A DNA stretch of 64,000 bases from Amycolatopsis sp. WQ 127309 (GCF_023023025.1 NZ_CP095481.1:10925001-10989000); one strand, 5' to 3'. Positions 16,382 to 24,202 are shown, numbered from the stretch's first letter. Made by a program: numbers and translations. Notes: generated by a model from the sequence alone, not told the origin.

Positions 16382-17638
16382 CTATTCTGCGGCGTTCTGG
16401 GGGACGTTCGGGGGAAGAAGGGCGGGTACTGCGAACGCGAGCGCGGCCGCGCGGAGGGCCGTGACGGCGTCGAGCGTCATCCAGATCGGCAGATCGCCGC
16501 TGCCCCAGGCCCACAGGCCCAGGCTCGGCTCATGGCGTTCCCAGAGGGAGCCGAGCGCGCGGCTCAGCCTGGCCGTCGGCACGTGGGGCGCCTCGGCCAG
16601 CACCTGAAGCACCCACGCGGCCGTGAAGTGCTTGATGTTCACCCGGACCGGCTGGCCGCCGCCGGGTTGGGGCAACGCCAGTTCCTCGGACACCCCGTCA
16701 TCCGGGTGGGCCCGCTCGATGAGCCACTGCGTAGCCGTCTCGACGGCGTCACGAACGTCGGAACGCTCCCCGCCGCCGTGCAGCAAAGCGCGAAGCGCCA
16801 CAACCGCCCGCGCGGTGTGCGCGGCCGACGGCTCCGGCGCCACCAGCCGCGGCTCCTTCTTCTCGCCCCAGAGGAGGAGGCCGTCGAAGTCGAGACGGGT
16901 GGCGAGCAGGTCGTCGGCGAGCTTGCGGATCAACGGCGCGTCCGGCCGGAGCCGGACCGCCGAACGCAACGCCGTGGCCAGCAGGAACGGCCGGGTCCGG
17001 CTGTAGCCGTCCAGCGAGCGTTCGAGGTAGCGCAGACCTTCGTCGGCGGAGAGCAGGGTGCTCGCCTGGGAGAGGGCGTCCACCACCGCGGCGGTGACCT
17101 CCGGCCGGCGACCGCTCGACCGTCCCTGCCACCCGAATTCGGACCGCTTCTCGTAGAGATCCACGACGACGTTGTGTAGGCCGATGTAGGGCTCGCCTAC
17201 CACGACCATCGCGGAGATCCCGTAGGCGGTGGCGAGCGTGGTCTGCTCACCCTGCTGCTGGAGGTTGTGCCGCCAGCCGACCGCCTGACCGTCGTCGTCG
17301 CGGATCACGTGCCCGGCGAGGCTGTGCCCCGCCCGCCGGAGCACTTCGAGGAGCGAGCCACCGGTGGTGACGACCGACCCCGCCGACGCGGGCGACCTCG
17401 CGCCTTCCACCAGGTCGAACAGCATGTTCGCGGCCCGGAAGTGATCGTCGAGCAGCCGCGCGTTGTCCGTCGATGGGAGGTAGCGCCCGGTCTCCCACTG
17501 CGTCAGGTTGGCCCGGCTCACCCCGACGATCCGGGCCACGTCCGCCTGGGTCTCGTGGGCGGCCTTGCGCAGCCGGCGCAGCTCGTCGCCCACCTGTTCA
17601 GGCGTCGTTACCACATCAGTACCTATCGGCTGGGCCAC
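16382..17638 (-). CDS. XRE regulator with C-terminal alpha-toroid (terpene-cyclase-like) domain
   Basis: 418 residues from a GTG at 17638. Residues 12-75 are an XRE domain: ETQADVARIVGVSRANLTQW, then ETGRYLPSTDNARLLDDHF. The remainder consists of repeated helical pairs ending in SLGLWAWGSGDLPIWMTLDA and VTALRAAALA, the pattern of the alpha/alpha toroid of squalene-hopene cyclases and prenyltransferases. I see no DXDD catalytic motif, so it is more likely a ligand sensor than an enzyme. First gene of the operon. A 17-bp perfect palindrome ends 14 bases before its start, so it probably controls itself and the three enzymes behind it. Confidence 0.75.
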   Translation of the reverse strand: MAQPIGTDVVTTPEQVGDELRRLRKAAHETQADVARIVGVSRANLTQWETGRYLPSTDNARLLDDHFRAANMLFDLVEGARSPASAGSVVTTGGSLLEVLRRAGHSLAGHVIRDDDGQAVGWRHNLQQQGEQTTLATAYGISAMVVVGEPYIGLHNVVVDLYEKRSEFGWQGRSSGRRPEVTAAVVDALSQASTLLSADEGLRYLERSLDGYSRTRPFLLATALRSAVRLRPDAPLIRKLADDLLATRLDFDGLLLWGEKKEPRLVAPEPSAAHTARAVVALRALLHGGGERSDVRDAVETATQWLIERAHPDDGVSEELALPQPGGGQPVRVNIKHFTAAWVLQVLAEAPHVPTARLSRALGSLWERHEPSLGLWAWGSGDLPIWMTLDAVTALRAAALAFAVPALLPPNVPQNAAE

Positions 17639-17651
17639 GGTCGACTTATCA

Positions 17652-17689
17652 TGTGTAGGTAAGTCCGATTCATCGGACTTACCTACACA
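17652..17689. promoter_or_regulatory. 38-bp operator: perfect 17-bp inverted repeat
   Basis: The arm 17652-17668 and the arm 17673-17689 are exact reverse complements (TGTGTAGGTAAGTCCGA) around TTCA. It lies immediately upstream of the XRE-toroid operon (start 17638) and 30 bases before a possible divergent start at 17719. The 5' part of the arm recurs, partly, as ACACAGGTAGG just to the right. It is the most symmetric regulatory element in the window and a strong candidate operator. Confidence 0.75.
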
Positions 17690-17960
17690 GGTAGGCGACC
17701 GTAGGGAGGTGACAATTTGTGGACACAGAGCGCACCTTATCCCATCGGCGGCTCCTCGCGGTTGCCAACCCTGAGCGACTCGCCCGAACGGGTTGTATCC
17801 GCAGCTCGCGGCCCTCCCGGCCCCGGATCGGTCGCGACCCCGCGCACCTGAGGCACTGCGGAAAGTGTCCGGCGGCCTCCCCGAGCCGCCCGCGGGCAGC
17901 CCCTACGCCGAGCCGGCCGGGCTTGCCCTCCGAATTCGCGCGCAGTCTGGGGGTGTCCCG
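17690..17960 (+). other. Leader region with a strong RBS and an unresolved reading frame
   Basis: GGAGGTGA at 17707-17714 is followed by GTG at 17719, the layout of a real start. The frame (VDTERTLSHRRLLAVANPER, ...) has no recognisable domain and soon becomes Arg/Pro/Ser-rich. A second frame from about 17790 (YPQLAALPAPD) reads on toward the gene at 17961. This could be a frameshifted or decayed gene, or a short leader peptide. I cannot decide. Confidence 0.3.
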
Positions 17961-18287
17961 ATGGAAGACCACAACCTACCTACGTCCCGCCGGCGTGGCC
18001 GGTTCGATCGAGTACTCGCTGTCCTCGGCGAATGGCTCTTCGCCGCCGACGAGGACGCCCGGGCCGAGGCCCGCGGCTGGCAGGTGCACCGCGCCGCGAA
18101 CGGCCGGACCCGCACCTACCGCGATCCCCGCTGGGACACCGTCAGCGCCTGCCGATCCTGCGGCGGCCACGGGCTCAGCCCCACCGACGGCGCCGCCTGC
18201 CCGGCCTGCGCCGGTACCGGAGTCATTCGCTCGGCGCCCGAGACCGCGGTCCCGGTCGCCGACGGCTGGAGAGGAGCACGGTCATGA
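17961..18287 (+). CDS. Small protein with CxxC-CxxC zinc-ribbon-like motif (conjugative-element type)
   Basis: 108 residues from the ATG at 17961, which has GGGGGTG upstream. The N-terminal half has VLAVLGEWLFAADEDARAEA and RTYRDPRWDTVSAC. The second half has two Cys pairs, CRSCGGHG and CPACAGTG, as in DnaJ-type or rubredoxin-like zinc ribbons. It shares ATGA with the next gene, so the two are coupled. Proteins of this look accompany transfer genes in actinomycete integrative elements; that is from pattern memory. Function unknown. Confidence 0.65.
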   Translation: MEDHNLPTSRRRGRFDRVLAVLGEWLFAADEDARAEARGWQVHRAANGRTRTYRDPRWDTVSACRSCGGHGLSPTDGAACPACAGTGVIRSAPETAVPVADGWRGARS

Positions 18288-18865
18288 CCCGCAAGCACAC
18301 TCCCGAGCACGTCACCGAGCTGGCCCGGCAGCTCACCCCGGTGAAACGGCCCAACCCGTTCCTGTGGGCCTACCACTGGCGCTACGAGATCGCGGCGGTC
18401 ACCTTGCTGCCCTGCTCGCTCGTGGTGCTCTTCCAGTGGCTCGGCCCGCTCTGGTTCGCGGTGGCCCTGGCCGGCGCGTTCCACTGGGTCTTCTACTGGC
18501 GCGCCGGCCGCCGCTACCTGCGCGGCCGGCTGCGCGCGATCGTCGTGCAGCACCGCCTCCGGGCGACGTTCACCAGGGCCCGCGTCTGCACCCTGGACGG
18601 CCGCCGGCCGGCGATCCTGTGGACGCGCGAACGGGACGGCGAAATCCTGGTCACCGTGTTCTGCCCGGCCGGCCTGGAGTTCCGGCAGATCCGTGACGCT
18701 CGCGCACTGATCGCTTCGGCGTGCTTCGCGACGGAGGTCTACGTCGACCGCCATCCGCGGTTCGCGAGCCTGGTGACGGTCGCCGTCTGCACGGCGCCGC
18801 CGCGGTGGGTGCCCGCGCAGCGCAGCAACCCGCAGGAGATCGTCCCGCTGCGGGTGCACAGCTGA
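18284..18865 (+). CDS. Conjugative-element-type small membrane protein, copy 2
   Basis: 193 residues; GAGGAG precedes the ATG, which overlaps the previous stop. It has two membrane helices after YHWRYEIAAVTLLP, then RAIVVQHRLRATFTRARVCT, RRPAILWTRERDGEILVTVF and VYVDRHPRFASLVT. Paralog of copy 1 at 13443: 42 of 45 bases are identical around the VYVDRHPRFASLVT codons. Both proteins end with an HS dipeptide after PLR. Like copy 1 it stands alone, with no transfer ATPase or integrase behind it; a glycosyltransferase gene follows instead. Confidence 0.68.
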   Translation: MTRKHTPEHVTELARQLTPVKRPNPFLWAYHWRYEIAAVTLLPCSLVVLFQWLGPLWFAVALAGAFHWVFYWRAGRRYLRGRLRAIVVQHRLRATFTRARVCTLDGRRPAILWTRERDGEILVTVFCPAGLEFRQIRDARALIASACFATEVYVDRHPRFASLVTVAVCTAPPRWVPAQRSNPQEIVPLRVHS

Positions 18866-18904
18866 GCCGCGCCGCCCCCGGCGTCCACCCGTCCGGGGGC
18901 GGCG

Positions 18905-18942
18905 CACAGCAACCGCACAGGGCGATCACACGGTCACCAAAG
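18905..18942 (+). promoter_or_regulatory. Phased CACAG repeats upstream of GT2-GtrA
   Basis: CACAG 18905-18909, CACAG 18916-18920, CACAC 18927-18931 and the weaker CAAAG 18938-18942 lie exactly 11 bases apart and end 23 bases before the start at 18966. This is nearly the same layout as in front of the histidine kinase. Confidence 0.65.
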
Positions 18943-18965
18943 CGGGACCCACGACCGTAGTCGTC

Positions 18966-20222
18966 ATGACAGCCACCGCCTCCGCTTCACGGCCCGGGAC
19001 CGTCCCGGTCGACCTGGCCGGCCCGCAGCCGGTACTCGACGTCGTCATCCCGGTCCACAACGAAGAGGCCGACCTCGAACCGTGCATCCGCCGGCTGCAC
19101 GCGCACCTGGCCGAACACGTCTCCTACCCGTACCGGATCACCGTCGCCGACAACGCGAGCACCGATGCGACGCTGCCGGTCGCGGAGCGGCTGGCCCGGG
19201 AGTTCCCCGAGGTCGAGGTCCACCACCTGGACGAGAAGGGCCGCGGCCGTGCGCTCAACGCCGTCTGGCGGGCCTCGGACGCCGCTGTCCTCGCCTACAT
19301 GGACGTCGATCTCTCGACCGACCTGGCCGCGCTGGCGCCGCTCGTCGCGCCGCTGCTGTCCGGGCACTCCGATCTCGCCATCGGCAGCAGGCTCGCCCGG
19401 GGCGCACGCGTCGTGCGGGGACCCAAGCGCGAGTTCATTTCCCGTTGTTACAACCTGATCCTCCGCTCGACGCTCGCCGCGAAGTTCAGCGACGCGCAGT
19501 GCGGGTTCAAGGCCATCCGCGCCGACGTCGCCCGGGAACTGCTGCCGCACGTCGAGGACACCGGCTGGTTCTTCGACACCGAGCTGCTCGTCCTCGCGCA
19601 ACGCGCCGGGCTGCGGATCCACGAGGTGCCCGTCGACTGGGTCGACGACCCGGACTCGTCGGTCAACATCGTCAAGACGGCCACCGCGGACCTCAAGGGC
19701 ATCGTCCGCGTCACGAAAGCGACATTCACCGGCGAGATCCCGATCAGCCGGCTGCGCGAGCAGCTCGGCCGGCAGCCGATCGGGGTCGAGGCACCCGGGG
19801 TGCCGCCACGGCTCGTCACGCAGCTCGTGCGGTTCGCCGCGATCGGCGTCAGCAGCACCCTCGCGTACTTGGTGCTGTTCCTGCTGCTGCGCACGGCCGT
19901 CGGCGCGCAGCCCGCGAACTTCGCCGCGCTGCTGGTGACGGCGATCGCGAACACCGCGCTCAACCGCCGGCTCACGTTCGGCATCCGGGGCCGCGGCGGC
20001 GCGGGACGGCACCAGTTCGAAGGGCTGATCGTGTTCGGTCTCGGCCTGGCGCTGACCAGCGGCGCGCTCGCCCTGCTCCACGGCTCCACCACCCCCGGCC
20101 TGGTCCTGGAGATCACCGTGCTCGTGCTGGCGAACCTCGCCGCCACGGTCCTCCGGTTCCTGCTCCTGCGCGGCTGGGTGTTCAACCCGCGCCGCCAGGG
20201 CGCCACCCAGAAGGAGTACTGA
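18966..20222 (+). CDS. GT2 dolichol-phosphate-mannose-synthase-like transferase fused to GtrA membrane domain
   Basis: 418 residues. The N-terminal 250 residues are a GT2 transferase with LDVVIPVHNEEADLEPCIRR, ADNASTDAT and the metal motif MDVDLSTD. The C-terminal part (about 280-410) has four helices of the GtrA family. It should charge polyprenyl phosphate with a sugar from a nucleotide donor and may help flip it across the membrane. The GT39 transferase starts one base inside its stop (TGATG), so donor maker and donor user are coupled. This is an attractive but unproven pathway. Confidence 0.9.
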   Translation: MTATASASRPGTVPVDLAGPQPVLDVVIPVHNEEADLEPCIRRLHAHLAEHVSYPYRITVADNASTDATLPVAERLAREFPEVEVHHLDEKGRGRALNAVWRASDAAVLAYMDVDLSTDLAALAPLVAPLLSGHSDLAIGSRLARGARVVRGPKREFISRCYNLILRSTLAAKFSDAQCGFKAIRADVARELLPHVEDTGWFFDTELLVLAQRAGLRIHEVPVDWVDDPDSSVNIVKTATADLKGIVRVTKATFTGEIPISRLREQLGRQPIGVEAPGVPPRLVTQLVRFAAIGVSSTLAYLVLFLLLRTAVGAQPANFAALLVTAIANTALNRRLTFGIRGRGGAGRHQFEGLIVFGLGLALTSGALALLHGSTTPGLVLEITVLVLANLAATVLRFLLLRGWVFNPRRQGATQKEY

Positions 20223-22063
20223 TGACCGCCGTCCTGTCCGACCCCGTGACGCAGGAACCGCGCCACCGCAAGGACTCCGCGGCGCACTCGCCCCCGCGCT
20301 GGGTTCGCCCGTCGGTGTTCGGGCTGCTGGCCGCGACCGCGGTGCTCTACTTCTGGAACCTGACCGCGTCCGGCTTCGGCAACTCGTTCTACGCCGCCGC
20401 CGTGCAGTCCGGGACGCAGAGCTGGAAGGCGTGGCTGTTCGGCTCGCTCGACTCCGGCAACGTCCTGACCGTCGACAAGCCGCCGGCCGCGCTGTGGGTC
20501 GGGACGGCGTTCGCGCGGATCTTCGGCTTCTCCAGCTTCACCGTGCTGGCACCGCAAGCGCTGATGGGCGTCGCGTCGGTCGGCATCCTCTACCTTGCGG
20601 TGAAGCGGACGTCCGGCCCGGTCGCCGGGCTGATGGCGGGCGCGCTGCTCGCGGTGACGCCGGTGGCGGCGCTGATGTTCCGGTTCAACAACCCGGACGC
20701 GCTGCTCGTGCTGCTGATGGTCGCGGGCGCCTACTTCGTCGTGCGCGCCACGGAAAAGGCGTCTCCCGGCTGGCTCGCGCTGGCCGGTGCGGCGATCGGG
20801 TTCGGCTTCCTGACGAAGATGATGCAGGCGTTCCTGGTGCTGCCGGCGTTCGGCCTGGTGTACCTGATCGCGGCACCGACGTCGCTCGGCAAGCGCTTGC
20901 TGCACCTGGGCGGCGCGGTGGTGACGCTGGTCGTCTCGGCGGGCTGGTTCATCGCGCTGGTCGACCTGTGGCCGACGGCGTCCCGGCCCTACATCGGCGG
21001 GTCCGAAGGGGACAGCCTGCTCGAACTCGCCTTGGGCTACAACGGTTTGTCGCGCATCTTCGGCGGCGGCGAGGGTGGCGGCCCGGGCGGCGGCGGTGGC
21101 ATGGGCGGCAACACCGGCTTCGGTGGGACGTCCGGGCTGTTCCGGATGTTCGGCGCCAGCTTCGGCGTCGAGATCTCGTGGCTGCTGCCGGCCGCGTTGA
21201 TCGGCCTGGTCGCCGGGCTGTGGTTCACCCGCCGCGCGCCGCGCACCGACCGGACGCGCCTGGCGCTGGTGCTGTGGGGCGGCTGGCTGGTCGTGACGGC
21301 GCTGGTGTTCAGCTACATGAGCGGCATCGTCCACCCGTACTACTCGGTCGCGCTGGCCCCGGCGATCGCCGCGATGGTCGCGATTTCGGGCCGCGCGCTG
21401 TGGCAGGGCCGGGCGAACCTGGCGCCGCGGGCCGTGCTGGCCGGCATGGTCGTGGCGACGGCGGTGTGGTCGTTCATCCTGCTGGACCGCACGCCGGACT
21501 GGTTCCCGGCGCTGCGCTGGATCATCGCGGTGCTCGGCGTGCTGGCCGCCACGGTGCTGGTGATGGGCGTGCCGCCGGTGCGCCGGGTGGTGGCGGTGGT
21601 GGCCGCGGCGGTGGTGCTTTCGCTGGGCGCCTCGACCGTCGCCTACGGCGTCGAGACGGCGTCGGTGGCCCACAGCGGCTCGATCCCGACGTCCGGCCCG
21701 ACGTCGAGCGCGATGGGCGGCTTCGGCGGCGGCGAAGACTCGGCGTCCAGCACGGTCGGCAAGCTGCTGGCCTCGACGACGACCGAGTGGGCAGCGGCGA
21801 CGACGGGGTCGCAGAGCGCGGCATCGCTGGAACTGGCGAGCGGCAAGGCGGTCATCGGCATCGGCGGCTGGAGCGGCTCGGACCCGGCCCCGACACTGGC
21901 CGAGTTCAAGGCGTACGTCGCGGCGGGCGAGGTGAAGTACTTCATCGACGGCGGCCGCGGCGGCGGCCCGGGCGGCGGGTCCAGTGAGATCACCGAGTGG
22001 GTGACGGCCAACTTCACGGCTACGACGGTGGACGGCTCCACGGTCTACGACCTGCAGAGCTGA
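20222..22063 (+). CDS. GT39 (ArnT/PMT-like) membrane glycosyltransferase, second paralog
   Basis: 613 residues, clearly paralogous to the protein at 7930-9867 along its whole length. Shared segments include ALMFRFNNPDALLVLL, the FTRRAPRTDR loop and VHPYYSVALAPAIAAM. The first periplasmic loop has LTVDKPPAALWV with the expected acidic residue. A glycine-rich stretch (GGGEGGGPGGGGGMGG) lies in a middle loop, whereas in the first copy the long glycine run is near the C-terminal domain. It should use the polyprenyl-phosphate sugar made by the overlapping GT2-GtrA gene. Confidence 0.9.
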   Translation: MTAVLSDPVTQEPRHRKDSAAHSPPRWVRPSVFGLLAATAVLYFWNLTASGFGNSFYAAAVQSGTQSWKAWLFGSLDSGNVLTVDKPPAALWVGTAFARIFGFSSFTVLAPQALMGVASVGILYLAVKRTSGPVAGLMAGALLAVTPVAALMFRFNNPDALLVLLMVAGAYFVVRATEKASPGWLALAGAAIGFGFLTKMMQAFLVLPAFGLVYLIAAPTSLGKRLLHLGGAVVTLVVSAGWFIALVDLWPTASRPYIGGSEGDSLLELALGYNGLSRIFGGGEGGGPGGGGGMGGNTGFGGTSGLFRMFGASFGVEISWLLPAALIGLVAGLWFTRRAPRTDRTRLALVLWGGWLVVTALVFSYMSGIVHPYYSVALAPAIAAMVAISGRALWQGRANLAPRAVLAGMVVATAVWSFILLDRTPDWFPALRWIIAVLGVLAATVLVMGVPPVRRVVAVVAAAVVLSLGASTVAYGVETASVAHSGSIPTSGPTSSAMGGFGGGEDSASSTVGKLLASTTTEWAAATTGSQSAASLELASGKAVIGIGGWSGSDPAPTLAEFKAYVAAGEVKYFIDGGRGGGPGGGSSEITEWVTANFTATTVDGSTVYDLQS

Positions 22064-22075
22064 GCGCGACCCAGG

Positions 22076-22123
22076 GGTCGTGAGTGGTGATCAGGGTTCT
22101 CACCCGCATTACCACTCACGACC
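22076..22123. terminator. 13-bp inverted repeat between convergent genes
   Basis: GGTCGTGAGTGGT (22076-22088) pairs exactly with 22111-22123 around a 22-base loop. It lies between the GT39 stop and the convergent SnoaL-like stop and probably serves both as a bidirectional terminator. Confidence 0.65.
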
Positions 22124-22544
22124 TCTTTGTACGCAGGTGGTGGCTGACGTCGCCGACCAGGTCGACCGTGGCCCGGCGTTCCGTGAACTGCCACTCGCCC
22201 GCGGAGCGGGTGAACGTGTCCTGGTAACTGCCCGCCGCGATCGTTTGCAGTGGGAACCCCGGCACCGCCTGCAACACCGTGAAGTACGCCCGCGACTCAG
22301 CCGTGTCCCCGGTGACCGAGATCGACACGTTCGTTGTCACGTGCTTCGTGCGCGGCGTCCCGTCGTCGTACCGGATCACCGTCGACTGCAGCATTCCGGC
22401 GACTTCCGGAGCGCCGCGCGCCACGCCGCCGCTGCCTGCGAAAGAACCTGACGCGAACAGCTCGCCGACGGCTGCGAAGTCCCCTGCGTCCACCAGGGAC
22501 GCGTACCGGTGGATCAGGTTCTCGATCGCCCGGGTGTCATCCAC
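22116..22544 (-). CDS. SnoaL/NTF2-like small protein
   Basis: 142 residues from a GTG at 22544. It starts VDDTRAIENLIHRYASLVDA, the usual opening of SnoaL-like cone-shaped folds. GDFAAVGELFASGSF and TKHVTTNVSISVTGD follow, then a C-terminal beta segment. Members are often isomerases, hydrolases or accessory proteins of secondary metabolism, and the fold alone does not tell which. It is divergent from the Tat-exported protein gene, with 82 bases between the starts. Confidence 0.75.
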   Translation of the reverse strand: MDDTRAIENLIHRYASLVDAGDFAAVGELFASGSFAGSGGVARGAPEVAGMLQSTVIRYDDGTPRTKHVTTNVSISVTGDTAESRAYFTVLQAVPGFPLQTIAAGSYQDTFTRSAGEWQFTERRATVDLVGDVSHHLRTKRS

Positions 22545-22626
22545 GAAAATGATCGTACAGAAAAAGTATAGAAACCCTCCGTACGGTGGCGGCGAGGGCG
22601 GCGGGGGTCGCCCACAGGGGGTAGAC

Positions 22627-23367
22627 ATGGATCGCCGGAGCCTGCTCAAAATCACCGCCGGGGCCGCCGTCGCCACGGCCGGGTCCGTCCTGCTGAGCGG
22701 GACAGCGGAAGCAGAGGGACTACCGCCGGTGCCCGGGATGCTGGGTGATCGGCGGGCCAACGAAGTCTGGTACCAGCTCGACGAAATCGCGCTGTACCAC
22801 CCGTCGCCGGAAACCAGTGCCGCCTACACCGCGTTGTTCGGGTACCTCGGCCAGGAAAGCATCGCCAGCAGGTGGCTCGCCTTCAGCAAGGAGCCTGCCT
22901 ACCCGCGGAACTACCTCGAGTTCGTCAAGCCCGTCGAGGCGCCGCTGCGGACGCTGTCGAAGCTGCAGCTCGGGAACTTCGACCGCTTCTACCGCGGGGA
23001 CGAAGCCGGCCTCGTCAGAGCGTTCGCCGACTTCGGGCAGGGGGTTCTCTTCGATCCTCGACGCGAACCCGTCGAGTCCGAGGTGCACACCATGGACGGG
23101 AACCCGCCCTCCAGCTACCACTTCTGGCACGCGATCCAGCGCGCGCAGATGCTGCTCGGCATCGACCGTCAGCGGTGGGCGCGCATCGATCCCGTGCTCG
23201 GCTTCGCCTGGGCCTTGCAGTCCGTCGCGAAACCCGACCACCGGCACGTCAACCCCGGACTGCCCGCGGGGCAGGTCCGCGCCTTCGCCCGCTACTGGCT
23301 GCCGCGGGAGCCCGCGCAGCTCGACCGTGACTTCCAGTCGTCGCCCTACCCCTCCGGGCTGGGCTGA
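22627..23367 (+). CDS. Exported protein of unknown function with a twin-arginine signal
   Basis: 246 residues. The N-terminus DRRSLLKITAGAAVATAGSV is a twin-arginine type signal, with likely cleavage after SGTAEA (about residue 29). The mature part is helical with many aromatic residues (VWYQLDEIALYHPSP, SSYHFWHAIQRAQMLLGIDR), and no catalytic motif is evident. I do not recognise the family. Tat export suggests a protein folded, perhaps with a cofactor, before secretion. Its 3' end overlaps the convergent SARP gene by 22 bases. Confidence 0.7.
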   Translation: MDRRSLLKITAGAAVATAGSVLLSGTAEAEGLPPVPGMLGDRRANEVWYQLDEIALYHPSPETSAAYTALFGYLGQESIASRWLAFSKEPAYPRNYLEFVKPVEAPLRTLSKLQLGNFDRFYRGDEAGLVRAFADFGQGVLFDPRREPVESEVHTMDGNPPSSYHFWHAIQRAQMLLGIDRQRWARIDPVLGFAWALQSVAKPDHRHVNPGLPAGQVRAFARYWLPREPAQLDRDFQSSPYPSGLG

Positions 23368-24077
23368 AGCACCCGCTCGTAAGCCGCTCGCAACGCCGGG
23401 CCCGGCGTGATCCCCAGCTTTTCGTCGAGGACGCGCCGGCCCCGGTGGTACACCTCCACCGCGTCCGCCGACCGCCCGCTCGCGCACAGCGCGGCCATCA
23501 GCAGCGCGAGCGCGCGCTCGCGCAGCGGGTGTTCGAGGACGAGGCCCGTCGCGTCGGGGACGGCTCGCAGGTGGTCGCCCAACGCGATGTCGGCTTCGAT
23601 ACGGCCTTCCAGCGCGGCCAGCCGGAGTTCCTCGAACCGCGCCGCCGAGCCCGCGCGAAGCGGTTCGGCGACGTCGGCGAGGACCGGACCGCGCCACAGG
23701 TCCAGCGCGGCGCGGAACAACCCGGCCGCACGGGAAGCCGAGCCCGCCCGGAACGCCGCCGCACCGGCCGACGCGAGCCGTTCGAACTCCTGCGCGTCGA
23801 GGGTGCCGCTCGGCTCCAGCAGGTAACCGCCACCCGTGCGGACGAGCCGCGCCGGTAACGCCCGCCGCAACCGGGACGCGTACGTGCACAGCTGCGCGTC
23901 GACCGTCGAGGGCCGGACGCCGTCCCACACCAGGGAAATCAGCCGTTCGTCGGGCACCACCCGGCCGCGGGCCAGCAGCAACGCCGCCAGCAGCGTCCGC
24001 GGCTTGCGCCCGCCGAGCACGGCCGGGCGGCCGTCGGCGCGGCACACCACCAGCGGCCCCAGAATCCGGAACTCCAT
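23346..24077 (-). CDS. SARP-type transcriptional regulator (OmpR-like DNA-binding domain plus BTAD)
   Basis: 243 residues from the ATG at 24077. Residues 1-90 are the OmpR-like winged helix of AfsR/DnrI proteins: MEFRILGPLVV, GRKPRTLLAALLL, VRPSTVDAQLCTYASRLRRA and GGYLLEP. Residues about 95-243 are the bacterial transcriptional activation domain (ALDLWRGPVLADV, DHLRAVPDATGLVLEHPLRE, LGITPGPALR). SARPs bind direct repeats with an 11-bp period and recruit RNA polymerase. Phased CACAG repeats lie between this gene and the divergent PP2C gene, and the same repeats occur at four other promoters in the window. Confidence 0.92.
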   Translation of the reverse strand: MEFRILGPLVVCRADGRPAVLGGRKPRTLLAALLLARGRVVPDERLISLVWDGVRPSTVDAQLCTYASRLRRALPARLVRTGGGYLLEPSGTLDAQEFERLASAGAAAFRAGSASRAAGLFRAALDLWRGPVLADVAEPLRAGSAARFEELRLAALEGRIEADIALGDHLRAVPDATGLVLEHPLRERALALLMAALCASGRSADAVEVYHRGRRVLDEKLGITPGPALRAAYERVLQPSPEG

Positions 24078-24119
24078 CCCCCCACCCCGTTCCCACCGTA
24101 CCGGGACTGACACCGGCGG

Positions 24120-24146
24120 CACAGGAAAGTCTCAGACCGCCCACAG
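24120..24146. promoter_or_regulatory. Phased CACAG-CTCAG-CACAG repeats between SARP and PP2C genes
   Basis: CACAG 24120-24124, CTCAG 24131-24135 and CACAG 24142-24146 lie 11 bases apart in the 125-base divergent region. They read in the direction of the PP2C gene. The block could be bound by the SARP itself. Confidence 0.55.
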
Positions 24147-24173
24147 GAACGGCGCGGATCATGGAGGTCAGAG

Positions 24174-24194
24174 GATGAGGGATGAGGGATGAGG
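24174..24194 (+). repeat. Three tandem GATGAGG heptamers before the PP2C start
   Basis: GATGAGG is repeated three times without gaps at 24174-24194, just before GAGGAGG-type ribosome binding sequence and the ATG at 24203. It offers alternative ATGs and several Shine-Dalgarno-like sites. Confidence 0.7.
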
Positions 24195-24202
24195 AGGCCG
24201 CG

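Noticed and set aside
24174..24194. Tandem GATGAGG repeats as a possible CRISPR or regulatory array.
   Set aside because: Only three gapless heptamers without spacers; better explained as slippage in a purine-rich leader.
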